Source: Siphonodentalium dalli (lineage: Eukaryota; Mollusca; Scaphopoda; Gadilida; Siphonodentaliidae). Taken from it: a stretch of 64,000 bases of DNA. Positions 1 to 12,179 of this stretch are shown here, in pieces. Within the stretch, counting starts at the first letter, position 1. Each line of letters begins with the position of its first letter. The position numbers and the translations under genes were made by a program. The notes beneath the pieces are model-generated. The model was not told the DNA's origin. It did no database searches and was given only the letters and a program-made list of their open reading frames with translations. The stretch is taken from positions 92,793,845 to 92,857,844 of the forward strand of contig CP136061.1 of assembly GCA_032622095.1 (NCBI GenBank). The letters run 5' to 3'.

Positions 1-50
1 GATGAATATTTTAACAGCATACCCACCGCCAAAACCGCCCGTATCTTTAA
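1..50 (+). mobile_element. Right end of a TTAA-type MITE (copy M0)
   Basis: The sequence ends CCGCCCGTATC followed by TTAA at 47-50. Read as reverse complement, it matches the left end of the copy at 4875 (TTAAAGATACGGGCGG, then a shared GCGGTGGGTATG and TTAAAA stretch). Only this terminal part lies in the window; the rest would be to the left. Confidence 0.6.
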
Positions 51-942
51 TATGAGCAATAAAAGATGTTGTTTTATTAATACCAAATGCTCTCACCATA
101 CCCAGAAGCTGCACGTTGCATGGAAAATGATATATTGAGATGTCTCCCTAAGGTCGGATTATTTCAAGAGTCTCCCGAATGTCGTTTCATGTTGTTAGGT
201 ATATGTATATCATTACATGGTATTGGTTATAATAATTAAAGGCACGGCGGCGTTCGTTATTAATATAGCAATAAGCAGTTATCAACGTACGATATCTCCA
301 TTCGTCGTTTATTTACATGTCTTCATGGCATATGACACTTTCCGACAAACACTTTAAGGACATTTCTAACGGGACAATGTTTTCGTTTGAAACGTGTGGG
401 GGAGGGGTTGGGTGTCTTTGTTCAGTCATATACTCATTGTAGCAAATGAACACACCCAGCTTCATATGTCGAGTTGTTTGTAGATGCGATCGCGAATCGC
501 GATGGAGAGTTCAAACAATAATGAATATTTCATAATTACCCTCTAATTTGGTTGTTAAAAATAGATAATGACGACGTGTGCATAGATACATTATCAGACA
601 ACAAGTGATCATTGGGCGCTAAACGTTTTAGTTGATTGTTCGATCGTTTTGTAATTATAATAAGCTGGATGCGTGCCGGGCCACATCGTTTGCGCCACCC
701 AGACCTTGCTTTTTGACGCTGTTGGGAGAAAATATTCAGAAGAAAATACTAAATGCTTGCATATAGAAATGAAATTGATGAGCGTTTGTACATGTATGGT
801 TTAAAATGAAAGAATCAATCGCCGACCCACCCATGGCGATATAGATGCCATTGCAATTTGTCAGATTTTCTAGTGATGGTAAACGGGGGAATTGTATCGA
901 TCCTCTTGACTTTAATAACACTACCGTACTATTAACGTAAAA
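51..942. other. No gene seen; one isolated TTAA-MITE end at 205-262
   Basis: No ORF longer than about 70 codons with recognisable content. At 205-262 the phrase ATTGGTTATAATAATTAAAG followed by GCACGGCGGCG repeats the inner segment of MITE copy M2 (5299-5340), so it is a solitary or nested end of the same family. The rest is unassigned AT-rich sequence. Confidence 0.5.
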
Positions 943-1014
943 CATGCATCCAAACTGCCTCTATCCGAGTACATGTATAATAGGGACAGCGCATAGAGGC
1001 CGTTTGGATGCATG
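943..1014. repeat. Short hairpin with 22-nt arms
   Basis: Arms at 943-964 and 993-1014 are inverted repeats matching at 21 of 22 positions, with a 28-nt loop. The size resembles a miRNA precursor or a very small foldback MITE. There is no evidence of expression. Confidence 0.55.
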
Positions 1015-1782
1015 GAATGGGAGCGGAGCGCGTTGCAAGTCCATGTGCACTGGTTAATATATTCATTTCCGCTTTAGCTAACAACTTGCCTGATTGCCAA
1101 CAAATGCATACAGGGCAATTGGCTGCATGATATTATATTGTCCTTATGAAGGAAGCTTGGGGAGGTGCGGTCCGTGTCATGTTTATGTTGCGCACTTGGC
1201 AGAACCGGTCGTAGGTTAACAATGCTGTTCTCGCTCGAGCTACCGAGATTGGAACACCTGTATATACATACATGTCTATTCTGCACGAGAGCATTTACCG
1301 GTATTGCGTCATTTGGTTAATGATTTATTTTGGCCGAATTATACCAAATGTGCTTGTCCCTATAAACAGGCTGATGTCAACTTCCATGTACCATGCCATG
1401 ACCAATGTCCCAATTGTATGGATTGTATCCCGTGCTAAATTATTTAACGACAAAATCCGACCAAGATATGCACCAGAGAACATGTTTTGCCGGACGACGC
1501 CAAATTCAAGTTATTTGTTTTCTCCCTCAACCAGATAACTTATATCAACCGAGGGCGTTTTGTAATAATGTCGTTTGGTCCCAAAAGGTTTGTCCTACTG
1601 TTTGTTTTCTTCCTGAGGGGGTTTTGTCAGAGTACCATGACAAGATATCTGGACATCAATTCAAATTCAGATGTTTATTGAACATGGATTATCATCAGAA
1701 CAAAATGAAAATATAACAATGATGACGATTTTATATAAAAAAAAACAATGATGACGACTTACATAACATATAATCAAATAAC
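1015..1782. other. No gene seen
   Basis: AT-rich sequence. Overlapping plus-strand ORFs of 64-103 codons at 1272-1716 have no recognisable domain or compositional support, and I regard them as chance. Confidence 0.4.
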
Positions 1783-2236
1783 TTAAAGGCACGGGAGGCC
1801 TTAATTGTCGAAAATATTCATATCTGTTCCAAACACCGTAAACAGAAAAACATTAACACGCTTAGTGTTCAATGCATATATACCATGACAATCGCGTAAA
1901 CAACAGTATGTTATCATAAAGATCTACTATATTTTATCTGAACAAGAGCCTGGTTGTGTTACAGAAGACAGCACAATGCTGCTGGCTAATCACACACAAA
2001 TGGTATAAACGCTCTTTATTAGTTCCATATCAGGAATTCACCAACAAAGAACGCTCTTTATGTTTACCAAAATAATATAAACAAACACCAGAAAAGTAAC
2101 TGTTTATGCTTTTTTTTTTACATAACAATGGTCAAACATATGTCTACATTTTGATGTTCTTTCTGTTTGTGCCGGTTTTTGACGGGTGGAAACATTTTGA
2201 CAGGATACCCACCGCCAAGGCCTCCCGTACCTTTAA
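1783..2236 (+). mobile_element. TTAA-flanked MITE, copy M1
   Basis: TTAA at 1783-1786 and at 2233-2236 bracket an element whose ends are inverted repeats of about 20 bp: TTAAAGGCACGGGAGGCC on the left and, reading inward from the right, TTAAAGGTACGGGAGGCC. The interior matches copy M3 at 60352 almost throughout (for example the ACAAGAGCCTG, TAATCACACACAAATG and ATGTTTACCA phrases). It contains the motif AACGCTCTTTATT twice. There is no coding capacity. A TTAA target is characteristic of piggyBac-mobilised elements, and a piggyBac gene lies next door; whether that gene mobilised it is inference. Confidence 0.75.
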
Positions 2237-2957
2237 ACGTAGAACTGGATAGCTTCTATCTCATGACATGGCTAGACTACTTTGTGGCACATGAGGGGTT
2301 TCTGAATTATGACGTAGACAGGACACCGATAATGATGAATGTTCACTAATCCTGATATGGCACCAGAGATAAAATGGGAAATAAACAGTATCCGTTATCA
2401 TGAAAGCCCTTGTTGGACTTCCATCCGAACTGTGTAGTGAACCATTGACCGATTTAATTTGGATATGGCTCAACATGAGCATTATGCCAAAGTTATATTT
2501 GTCCCAGGAAAACTACGAAAACCAACAGCGTCTGTCCGAGTGTGCGTCATTTCGTCCGTGCATGCGCATTTTGGTTTGCGAACGATAACTTTAGTAACGT
2601 TAAAATTGTATTAATTTTCTGCGCATGTTTTATCTCTTTACTCCCCATAAGCGTCCCTGGACGCTTTTGCACTATTTCCACATAAGAGCATGTGGACGCA
2701 TCGCAACATATCCCTAGACGCGCATAAGAGCGCGTTACCAGACTTCCCCACAAGCGCCCTAGAGCGCCACACTAGGCCCAGACTGTACTAATGAGTTCGC
2801 CCCTATGCCCCCCGCTTTTGCTATGTTTCTAATCGAGACCACCCGGTTATGTCAACTCGTTATTTGCCTATCTAATAACAATAAACGTGGCACCGTGTGC
2901 ATCGCGCGCGACACATGCTGTGTTACTTGGGTACCATTCTAAGTATTTACGAACAAC
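2237..2957. promoter_or_regulatory. piggyBac 5' flank with repeated CATAAGCG/GGACGC motifs
   Basis: Between 2645 and 2775 a degenerate motif recurs four times: CATAAGCGTCC...GGACGC, CATAAGAGC...GGACGC, CCCTAGACGCGCATAAGAGCG and CACAAGCGCCCTAGAGCGC. Such subterminal repeats upstream of a transposase gene could be transposase-binding sites, but no terminal inverted repeat pair for the piggyBac element could be identified. No other gene is visible here. Confidence 0.35.
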
Positions 2958-4631
2958 ATGGCTGCAACATTTTCGAAACAGCAAGTGATCGACATGTTAA
3001 TGGGAGGTGATAGCGATTTTAGCGGAGATTGCGGTTCCTCGTCATCAGACGATTCAGACGACGATTACTCTGCCCCTGCTACCAGCGACAATGTGACCTC
3101 CATCGATGATAGCATTGAATAATAACCCGATTGGCTGGTCAAATAAACTTCGAAAGGTATCACTTCAGCCATTTACCCAAAGGACAGGGCCAGTTATACC
3201 AGATGAATTCGATACTGATACAGCAACAGCTTTGGAATATTTCAATTTTATGTTCTCGCCATCGAAGTATGCCGAAATAGCCAGGCATACTAACAACTAT
3301 GCCAAATGGAAAATGGAAGAAAAGGGCGAGACTGATAAATACTGGTCTGATATTTCGGAACTAGAACTTCGTGCGTACATCGGTATGAACATCATGATGA
3401 GTGTGAATGACCGTCCCTCATACAAGCAGTACTGGTCACATGATGAGTTTATCGGAAACGCCGGCATCAGCAAAGTTATGAATCGGCGCAGATTTGAAAA
3501 AATCACAGAATACTTCCACGTCAGTGACCGAGAGAGCGAACCTGCTAAAGGGACAGATTCGTACGATCCACTATATAAGGTTCGCGACATCATCGACTCA
3601 TCACTAACAACATTGAAATCGTGTTACTTGCCTTTGCAATATATATCTGTCGACGAAGGAATGATAAAATGGACGGGACGTCTCTCCTACAAGCAATACA
3701 TGCCGGTAAAACCAATAAAACGAGGGATCAAAATATGGATGATGTACGATGCCACCAATGCCTACCTGTTAAACTTTGAAGTATACCTCGGAAAGAATTA
3801 TTTCAAACCGTCTGGAAAAGGTCTCGGGTATGATGTGGTTACGTCATTGTCATCGGATTTGTGTGACAAAAATTACTGTTTGTTCTTTGATAACTATTTT
3901 ACGAGTGTGCACCTCATGCAGGACTTACTAAACGATGGGTTTTACTCGTGTGGCACCGTTTGGCAGAACAGGAAAGGATTCCCGAAGGATTTACAGCGAC
4001 TGAAGAAAATGAATCGAGTTGACTATAACACTAGGCAGGATGGCGAATTTCTCACGGCAACGGTATGGCAGGACAAGAAACAAGTGTTCACCCTTAGCAC
4101 GATGACTGACCCAACGACAGATATCATGGCTAATCGGCGCCAGGGAATTTTTTTTTTTGAAGTGACTCAGCCGATGAGCATATTCATGTACAACAAGTAC
4201 ATAATGGTGTTGACAAACATGATCAGTTGAGGATGACGTATCTCCTCGGTCGCGAAAGGAAAAAAGCATGGAAATGCATCTTCTGGTTGGTCGCCAATTC
4301 ATCAATAGTTAACAGTTTCATCTTGTTCAAAGAAACATCAAAGAGACATAATTCTAAGAAGGTGTTCACGCATATGGATTTTAGGATTGAACTGGCTCAT
4401 CAACTGATTGCAGGATATTCTTCTAGAAAACTCAAAGCACAAGAAGAGCCACGTGCCCTCAATATATCACCAGAAAACTCAAACGGACACGTGTCCACAC
4501 ACATGGGACGCAAGAACCGATGTCGGGTTCATCTGAACTCAAAAGAAAGAAAAGAAACTGTATTTGGTTGCAAACTCTCCAATGTTCATCTATGTAAGGA
4601 CGGTTGCCATTTCAAGTATCATTGTAGTTGA
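2958..4631 (+). pseudogene. piggyBac-type transposase, two frameshifts
   Basis: A cut-and-paste DNA transposase of the piggyBac/PGBD family (DDE_Tnp_1_7 fold), which would excise and reinsert at TTAA. Three reading frames cover it. The N-terminus runs from ATG 2958 to TAA 3120-3122: short, with a serine/aspartate-rich acidic tract as in family N-termini. The core is an open frame 3106-4230 of 374 codons. The C-terminus lies in the first frame again, about 4190-4631. Catalytic Asp are visible at core residue 183 (SVDEGMIKW) and residue 262 (FFDNYF). The third, in GVDKHDQ, lies at 4212 after the second frame change. The end carries a Cys/His-rich zinc-finger-like segment (CKLSNVHLCKDGCHFKYH), although its first Cys pair is incomplete. 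The two frame changes cancel (+1 then -1), so this is a decayed copy rather than a gene in use; introns are a less likely explanation. Confidence 0.88.
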
Positions 4632-4874
4632 ACGTTTCGAACAATTATGGATTATGGTTATGAGATATATAATGCATGGACATCACAGAGAACCCAATGT
4701 GTATCTACTGTATATTGCTATACTCAGTTAACATTCAAACTATCCAATTATATTAATTGTTCACGCAACACATTTCATGATATAATTTCAAATTTGGTGA
4801 AATGCACGATTTGACTCAGTTATTATTTCAAACCAAATTATAACATTCAAAAACAAATTTATTGCGAAATATTT
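4632..4874. other. 3' flank of piggyBac gene
   Basis: AT-rich sequence between the transposase stop and the next TTAA MITE. No terminal repeat is recognisable. Confidence 0.4.
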
Positions 4875-5426
4875 TTAAAGATACGGGCGGCGTTCGCGGT
4901 GGGTATGGTGTTAAAACATTCATATCCTTGAAAAACCACCATAAACAGAAGGAATAGTAAGATATGGACATACCTTGTTCTTATACCAATCAGAAATATG
5001 GCATAAACGGTATGTTATTGTCAATTTGTTCCCCTTTGTTATGTAAACAAAAGCCAAAAAATTACGTTTCATTGCTTTTGTTTAGATCTGGATATGACAC
5101 ACATAAAGCGCGTTGTTTGTTACTGTTTTCCTGATAGGGAAATAATAAAGAGCGTTTATATCATTTGTGTATGAATAACCAATAGAATTTCGGTCTGTTA
5201 TGTTATTTACGTACACTATTGTACGTCTTGACGACAATACACTATTTACGCGCTGATTATGTTTGGCATATGAGTTGAACTGTATATACATGATATATCA
5301 GTACACGGCATTGGTTATAATAATTAAAGACACGGGCGTATATACATGTATGTTGGCGTTCATTCTGTTGATGCCGATTTGAACAAATATAAATATTTCT
5401 GCAACGGATGTCGCCCGTGACTTTAA
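4875..5426 (-). mobile_element. TTAA-flanked MITE, copy M2 (inverted relative to M1)
   Basis: TTAA at 4875-4878 and 5423-5426 flank a 552-bp element. The left end reads TTAAAGATACGGGCGGCG; the right end, reverse complemented, reads TTAAAGTCACGGGCGAC and then follows M3 closely (TTGCAGAAATATT, TTTGTTCAAATCG). Relative to M3 it contains an extra block near 5290-5345 with an internal TTAA plus AGACACGGGCG end, which also occurs at 205-262, suggesting a nested copy. It carries the AACGCTCTTTATT motif on the minus strand near 5145. Confidence 0.75.
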
Positions 5427-7364
5427 TAATGGTTGCATTAGTTGAAAATCGACTATAACCAAGATCGCTATTTGCGTCGTTTTAGAAACACCAGCGCAGT
5501 TATTATTATATTTTTCAAAAATATATATGTTCTTGAATGTTTTTGTTTTATCAAATCGCTCTAGTTATCCAATCACCTTGAAAATAACAACTTTAGAAAA
5601 ATGACGGTACTTTTTCGTAACGGAATTAGTTTGCCCTACCCGCATCATAGCAATTCAACATGACCACCGGCATCATAGTATATTAGCATGCCCACTTGAC
5701 CAGGGGTGGACACGCGACAGCTCAGCTACAGTTATGTATTATTGTTTCAAACCGCTTAACATTACATGGCTGGTGTTACATGCATGTCTCAGTCGGACGT
5801 TATGTTACAATTTGCTTGATCGAAGAGTTCACAAACTATTTTCTCAAACATGTTTGGTTTTTGAGTAAAAGGAAATATCTATATCAATACAATGTGTACA
5901 TTGTGCGGTCCTTTTTCTGATAATGTTGGTATATGTTTCTGGTGTTTCTGACGTATGTGATAAAATAGTGTGTAATCGTACACCTATATACCTGTATATG
6001 GATTGTTTCAAATTTCTCTTATATTATATAATGCGGCTAAATTTTAAATGGTGATGCCATACAGTGTTTGCACGAAGATGAACTTCCAAGCACGACGTGT
6101 TATATAATAGGTGTTTTCGAAGTCGAAATCAAAGTTGATATTGAGTAATTAGACAACGCGCCATAAAACCAATGACATACACGTATACCTATGATCTAGC
6201 CTGCATCACGATTACCATTGATTTGTGCTAATAAATCAGAAGCCGTGCGGTATATACACGTAAGCATTACGCACTCTGGAAGTGGAACATACTTATGTAT
6301 GTACAGCGAATTACCAATGAATAATAATTATAATTGAATTGAATGTGTATGTTCTATATTATCACTTCTGTTAACTGTTACATTTGCATGTTAGTTTATA
6401 GTAATAAACAATCACAAACATCACTATTCTGAAAATATATTTTAAAACCTTACTTGAATTTCGTAGTGCGACATCGCGTTATTTTGGCTGAACGAAATAG
6501 AGGATATCTAGCGTTCTGAATTGATACCGGACAAATATATTTGATTATTTTCGCGACCGACTAGCTGCACTTTTCGCCAGCGGAAATACTTTTGTTCTGG
6601 CAGTAACAACAGAAACTCATTATCGCCAGAAACAATGTACATGCGTTGACGACAAGTTGGTCGCGAAATTAAGTCCTTAAGCCATATCATGAGATATTTC
6701 TGGTATTAATTATGAGACGAAAACAAAACACATTTGCTTTGAATTGTTTACAAAATACTTTTGGGAGTTGGTGACTTTCCAAAATAAGACGAGTCTAAAT
6801 CCTGAACAAGGATCATTTGTATAAGACCTATTTTATTGTCACAATGTGACATTCGTGTGCAAACACGTCGTGGTCACTTCAACCCATGTAATCTGAGTAA
6901 ATGATGAGATTTTGTATGGAATATTAAAAGCAACATTTCAGAGCTGACGAAACGCACAATACATATAGTTTGATATACTGATATTGAACTAATCCCAACA
7001 GAAATGTCGAAGATACTTGCTTGCCCAGGGCTCTTATACACAGGTGTCGATTTTCTCATATTACGACACACGTCCCGGCTTACGGTCATGATCCCCAGTT
7101 GGAGCTGTCACTCCAACAGCCTACCTTCACTGCGTCAACACAGTAACAGGTTTACCACCATTTATGGAGCAACGGGATACTTTCTGACAAGCCAAAACTT
7201 ATGGGGAAATAGCGTCTGGTACTTGATATATGCCCGGGAACACACCGTCGGTATTATGTTATAGCTGCAGGGAAACGAAGGGGTGGCTTACACAGCTAGT
7301 GTGGGAACTAAAGAGTTAAATATCTTATAAATATGTTCAGTGCGTAAATACAATTCAAGTTCGA
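5427..7364. other. No gene seen
   Basis: About 1.9 kb of AT-rich sequence with only short ORFs (up to 86 codons) lacking recognisable motifs. Confidence 0.4.
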
Positions 7365-7640
7365 AAATGGGTTCGGTCCGAATCATTTTTTACTAAGTTA
7401 TGACCCTTTTTACTTAAAATTTTCCAAATTTGAGATTTCTCGATAAATTTAAATTGGGCTGTTTGGTCTGAAGGAAATGTGTATGTTAGCTGTTTAGTGC
7501 CAAATACAGGTCTATACTAAGGGTTTGTTTCGAATAAGTTTTACTGAGTTCTGGCCCATTTTAGAGTAAGGATTTTCCAAATTTGAGGTTTCTGGATAAC
7601 TCAAGTTTTGGTTATTTGATCGGAACCAAATTTGATGTAT
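7365..7640. repeat. Two-copy tandem repeat, period about 150 bp
   Basis: The phrase TTTTCCAAATTTGAG followed by TTTCTNGATAA occurs near 7420 and again near 7570, with similar flanks (GGTTCGG/GGTTTG, ACTAAGTTATGACCC versus ACTGAGTTCTGGCCC). It is a diverged tandem duplication with no coding potential. Confidence 0.55.
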
Positions 7641-8329
7641 GATTTTTCCAGTCATATTTTGTTACCAAGAAGACCCTTATCGCTTGTCCAGGATCATCTA
7701 TAAATTCTGTCCTACTTTCTAGAAAGGCAATGCCCTAAATGAATCAAATTTAAAGGGGATATGTATATTATTTAAAGGGGCATTGTGTCCTCAGTACGTA
7801 TGTGGCTTATTTCATGCTGTATTAAATTGTAATGATGTTGAGAAAATACTATTGTATAAGTTACTTTAATATAATAGTAAATAAAATGCCATACAAAAAC
7901 ACTCATTGTCGAAGCAGTCAGTTGCTATTTGCAATATTGAAATACAGTATATCGAGTTTGAATATACAAGCTCTGTTTAGTTGTTTTGAACAGAAAATTA
8001 GCTATGTGATTTTATTTATATATTACTTTTATAATAAAATACAGGTAGCCCACAATCGTGCTACAATAAAGTAACCCAGTAAGTCATGAGTGTTTGTGAA
8101 CCTGATTCTTTTCATGCAACTTTGTCTTGCATGGGTTCGTGGAACTGGTTGTAATGAACATATTCTTTCTTAAACAATTAATGAATTTCTTTGCATATAT
8201 ATAGCATGGACACCAGTCATAATAATTTTATTGGTGCCAACAACTATATCAGAAGGTGTATTAAACCATTCGCAATGAATGTGTTATATAATTATTGTTT
8301 ATTGACCTCCAAGTATGAAGAGCTAACGA
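7641..8329. other. No gene seen
   Basis: AT-rich. Short ORFs at 7832-8074 and 8191-8415 are rich in Tyr, Ile and Asn, as expected by chance in AT-rich DNA. Confidence 0.4.
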
Positions 8330-8978
8330 GTTATGTGGCTTATATTGACACGTATGAATACCTATACAGTGAAAAATGGGTCGCATACAAAGTCAAATAT
8401 AACTCTTTTGAGTAGTACTCATTAGGGGCAATAGCCTAACCTGTATATGCAATGCGTTGAAACCAGTTATTAGGGAGACATATATAACGAGCACGTACGT
8501 GTCTCCATAATCACGGTTTATCACCTATCAATTAACTTGAGAAAGTTAATATTCCCACAATACCCGCGTGTGGCTTCTATATATATATGGACACGTATTT
8601 ATATATATACAATAAATAAGTTGGTGGCAAACAAAGCCAAATATTACTCTTTTGAGTCGCAATCATTGGGGATAATAACATAACGTGTACATGCATATGC
8701 AATACGTTGCAGAAACATACATGCATGCTGGTTATCTTTGTCTCCTTAATAACGGTTTATTACGTATAAGTTAATCTGAGAAAGTTAATATTCCCACAAT
8801 ACCCATATAGTGGCTTCTATAGACACGTATGTATATCAATACAGTAACAAATGAGTGGCATACAAAACAAATATAACACTTTTGAGTTGTAATCTTTAAG
8901 GACAATAACCTAACATGCATATGCAATGCGTTGAAATCCGTCAATAGGGAGACACATATAACCAGCATGTACGTGTCA
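8330..8978. repeat. Tandem repeat, about 2.7 units of 230-244 bp
   Basis: CTTTTGAG anchors occur at 8405, 8649 and 8879. Each unit contains GTGGCTTCTAT, GACACGTAT, GAGAAAGTTAATATTCCC and ACAATACCC. The array stops abruptly at about 8979, where a different dispersed repeat begins. Confidence 0.7.
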
Positions 8979-9075
8979 CAATGCCACTTCCCTTCGGCGC
9001 CTTGATATTGAAGGCGAAATTTTCTAAGTCCAGCGCCGTGGCTAAATTTCCAAGTCCAGCAGGGGGGGGGGGGGT
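8979..9075 (+). repeat. Dispersed repeat (copy 1) ending in a G run
   Basis: From ATGCCACTTCCCTTCGGCGC to TCCAAGTCCAGCAG this is nearly identical to 10721-10803. It ends in a run of 14 G at 9062-9075. Short ORFs across it in both strands are shadows of the repeat. Confidence 0.7.
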
Positions 9076-9899
9076 CGGAAAAAAATTCCAGGCACGTATG
9101 ATGGGGTGGGTGGGTGGGTGTCTCTCGGGTCCAAAAAGCTGTTTTTTCCATGTGCCAAATTTTTTTTCCATTCCTGCTATTGAGTCTTATTTTGATGTGT
9201 TTTGAACAGAAACAGGTCATATATAGTTAATAGTAATGCTATACTATATATAGAGGTTATCAGTAGTTGGATCAGTTGCACAATGGCCAACAATAACCCA
9301 AATTCAACTTGATAGAACTAGAAACTGCGCTATTGGAAAATTAAATTTAATCAGGATTCCATCTACTGATACAACAAAATAAGAATAACTATGCAGAACT
9401 CAGCTGAAAATAAGCAATAAAATGAAAGCACATTTGACCATATGAGACATGGAAATAAAGATATAATAAATAATGGAATAAAATAGACTTTTGACAACAT
9501 AAAACATAAAATCTTAACAAATAAATTGAAGGCCAGCCGGGCCAGCTTGAACAATTTCAAATTGTTTTCCAAGTTAATGTGGATCAGCTTGTAATGTTGA
9601 TCACAGTAACAAAGATTTTATCGTCACTGATATCGTGAGCAAAAAAGAAGTGAGATTGGGCTATCCATCCATATTATTCCCAATTATTACGAAGCCTATT
9701 ACTTCAAGCAGTGGCTACCAGCCTGCCATTACACGCTATAACATGTTTCCTCAGTTCTGGTTTCTGAGATGCACCAAGAAGAGTCACGCGGGTATATCAT
9801 GGTTGTGTTTGGTATTAGCATTATTCTTCAAACTGGGATAAACTGGGATGAACAGTTGTATTTCCACATGTTTTTATAAACAATTTGGTTCCAGCAATA
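9076..9899. other. No gene seen
   Basis: Unassigned AT-rich sequence; a GGGTGGGTGGGTGGG run at 9105-9120. Confidence 0.4.
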
Positions 9900-10066
9900 C
9901 AGTAATGAACTAATTAAACGACTCCATAACCACAGCAGAATAATGGGTAATTTTTTCAGGGGAGAGCTTTCCGATGAATGACAACAAGCCATATTTCCAA
10001 CTAAATCCTGAAAAATTACCCATTATTTTGCTGTGGTTATGGAGTCAATTAATTAGGGCATTACTG
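9900..10066. mobile_element. Tc1/mariner-type MITE (167 bp)
   Basis: TA dinucleotides at 9898-9899 and 10067-10068 flank ends CAGTAATG... and ...CATTACTG. The inverted repeat extends about 65 bp inward (GACTCCATAACCACAGC, TAATGGGTAATTTTT). The TA target duplication and CAGT start fit mariner-type non-autonomous elements. There is no coding region. Confidence 0.82.
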
Positions 10067-10484
10067 TATATCACATAGCAAATATCAAAATATCAAATAA
10101 TCTGAAATTTGTTGTACCGGTACCATGTATTCTGTAGAATACTCAAATGTGATTATGTGACTAGATCATGTGACTATATATTATGAAAATGAATGTTAAT
10201 AAAAACTTTGGCACTCTGCCTATATATCCCTAGAAATGTGATTATGTTGACACATTTCTTGATTAATGACACTTATATGATAAATTCAAATAGTATCGTT
10301 ATCTCATTATGCACTGTTCTATTCAAATATCGCGCAATAAATTATGATAATGCAGGATAATCAGCTATTTGGTTGCTCAGTTGATAATTTTCTCAAATTT
10401 AGGGGGGTGGGTATCCAAAACTGACCGGAAAAAAATTCCTGAAACGGAAAAAAAAGGGTGGGTGTCCAAAATTGCCTGGAAAAA
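10067..10484. other. No gene seen
   Basis: AT-rich, with short runs of AAAAAA and GGGTGGG near 10400-10460. Confidence 0.35.
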
Positions 10485-10990
10485 AAGGCGGAAATTCGAG
10501 CAGGGGAGCACGAATTGGAACACAACAATGCATTTAAGGCAAACAAAAGTGGGGGTCGAATTTCAATCTGAATTTCTAACTTCAATCCAGATCGAAATTC
10601 GCCCAGATTGAAATTCAAACCTATAGATCGAGTAATTTCTCGAAGATGAGCGTTAGTTTGCTTGATTCTCTTATGGAAAGTATCAAACATACCAAATTTC
10701 AGCTCAATCCAGCCATAAACAATGCCACTTCCCTTCGGCGCCTTGATATTGAAGGCTAAATTTTCTAAGTCCAGCGCCGTGGCTAAATTTTCCAAGTCCA
10801 GCAGTATCTCAGAAAAAGTGAAAAAAATAACTTTTGACCCAAAATTCGAGCAGGGGAACACGAATTGGAACACAACAATGCATTTGAGGCAAACAAAAGT
10901 GGGGGTCGAATCTCCACCGAATTTCTAACTTCGAACTTCAATCTAACTTCACGCGAATCTCCACCGAATTTCGAACTTCGAACTTCGATC
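10485..10990 (+). repeat. Composite repeat: duplicated segment at 350-bp spacing plus dispersed repeat copy 2
   Basis: A segment of about 70 bp (AATTCGAGCAGGGG...ACACAACAATGCATTT...CAAAAGTGGGGGTCGAA) occurs at 10493-10562 and again at 10843-10912, exactly 350 bp apart. Between them, 10721-10803 repeats the sequence at 8979. The tail 10905-10990 repeats ATCTCCACCGAATTTC and AACTTCGAACTTC. The 170-codon minus-strand ORF here spans the repeats and has no domain. Confidence 0.65.
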
Positions 10991-12179
10991 CAACTTCACG
11001 GACCCGCACTTTTGAGGAGCTTTCTTAATCTTCAAGTATTTTTCGCAAATTGCCCAGACCATCTGGTGTGTTAAACTCTTCCCTAAACCGAAATGAGGCC
11101 AGTCCGTCCCATTTAAATCGCGCGAGGTGGCTTCGCGCGCAACGGAAACGTCTCATGCTGAACCATGTATGAATTTACCAGTATTACTAAACTGAATTCC
11201 AAGATAATTTTATTCATTAACAGCTTCTGACACTTGGGATTAATGGGAGCCAAATCTGACTGGTTACACAAATCAGTACAATCATATATATAATCGTACT
11301 ACCGGCTCTGGTGTACTTCCGTACACAAAACTACACAATAATTGTTTAAATACAAGCACCATCGGTCTCTATTGGCACAATTCAAGTACAATTGCATTTT
11401 AGATTGGAATTTACGAAACTATTCATACATATAAAGCTGGACATCAATATTGGAACACACACAGGATAAATTTCTATCAGGCTAATTGATAACCTTATAT
11501 CGAGTTACAACAAACGAGGCCGCATCGACAAGTTCGTGGCATCTGTGCACTGGCTGATTTATTACCTCTTGCGTGATGAGGTGAAATCAAAGAGATACCG
11601 ATACCGGATATGGCATTAATTTGTCCATACATTAGGAAGAAAATTCCAGGGATATAAATATACGATGGGTTCTTCTCAGAAGATAGCAGTCATTCTACTT
11701 ACATATTTGGGACTGGCCACGACTGCTACAGTTACCATTCTGTAGTCGATCCCAGTCTATCTGCTATATTTTCATGGCAATTACTTTACTTAATGCGTGT
11801 TAATCGTCGATAATCGTTCTTGGCTGCGTGGTATTCTCGTGGTGATTCCTTTGTGCGATTGGCAGCATCATTTTATTTAACGGAAATTTTATCGAAATTC
11901 AACCCGTCGATTGTAAAAATTGGCCCAAAGAAAGTAAAGATACCAATATACCGCGATTACTCATAAAAATATGTTATATTGTGTGTGCTATAAAATATGC
12001 ATATGTGCATATATATGAAATTACTTTGATACTAACAATTCTTGAAAATTTTATTAATTGTTGAAAATGAGCATTTTAAATTAAATTTGGAAAAACTAAA
12101 TTTTATTTATATAAATTTTGATCCCAGTTTTCAAAACAAATTAATTTAAATTTAAAACTTTAGTTACGTTTTGGACATT
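10991..12179. other. No gene seen
   Basis: About 1.2 kb without recognisable features. Confidence 0.4.

Noticed and set aside
3106-4230. piggyBac core as an intact domesticated gene
   Set aside because: The N-terminal acidic region and the third catalytic Asp lie in another frame, so the protein would be incomplete.
8771-9220. 149-codon minus-strand ORF and its plus-strand partner
   Set aside because: Proline/glycine runs come from a poly-G tract and a dispersed repeat; no domain.
10361-10873. 170-codon minus-strand ORF
   Set aside because: Spans a duplicated repeat segment, and the translation contains the same repeat twice.
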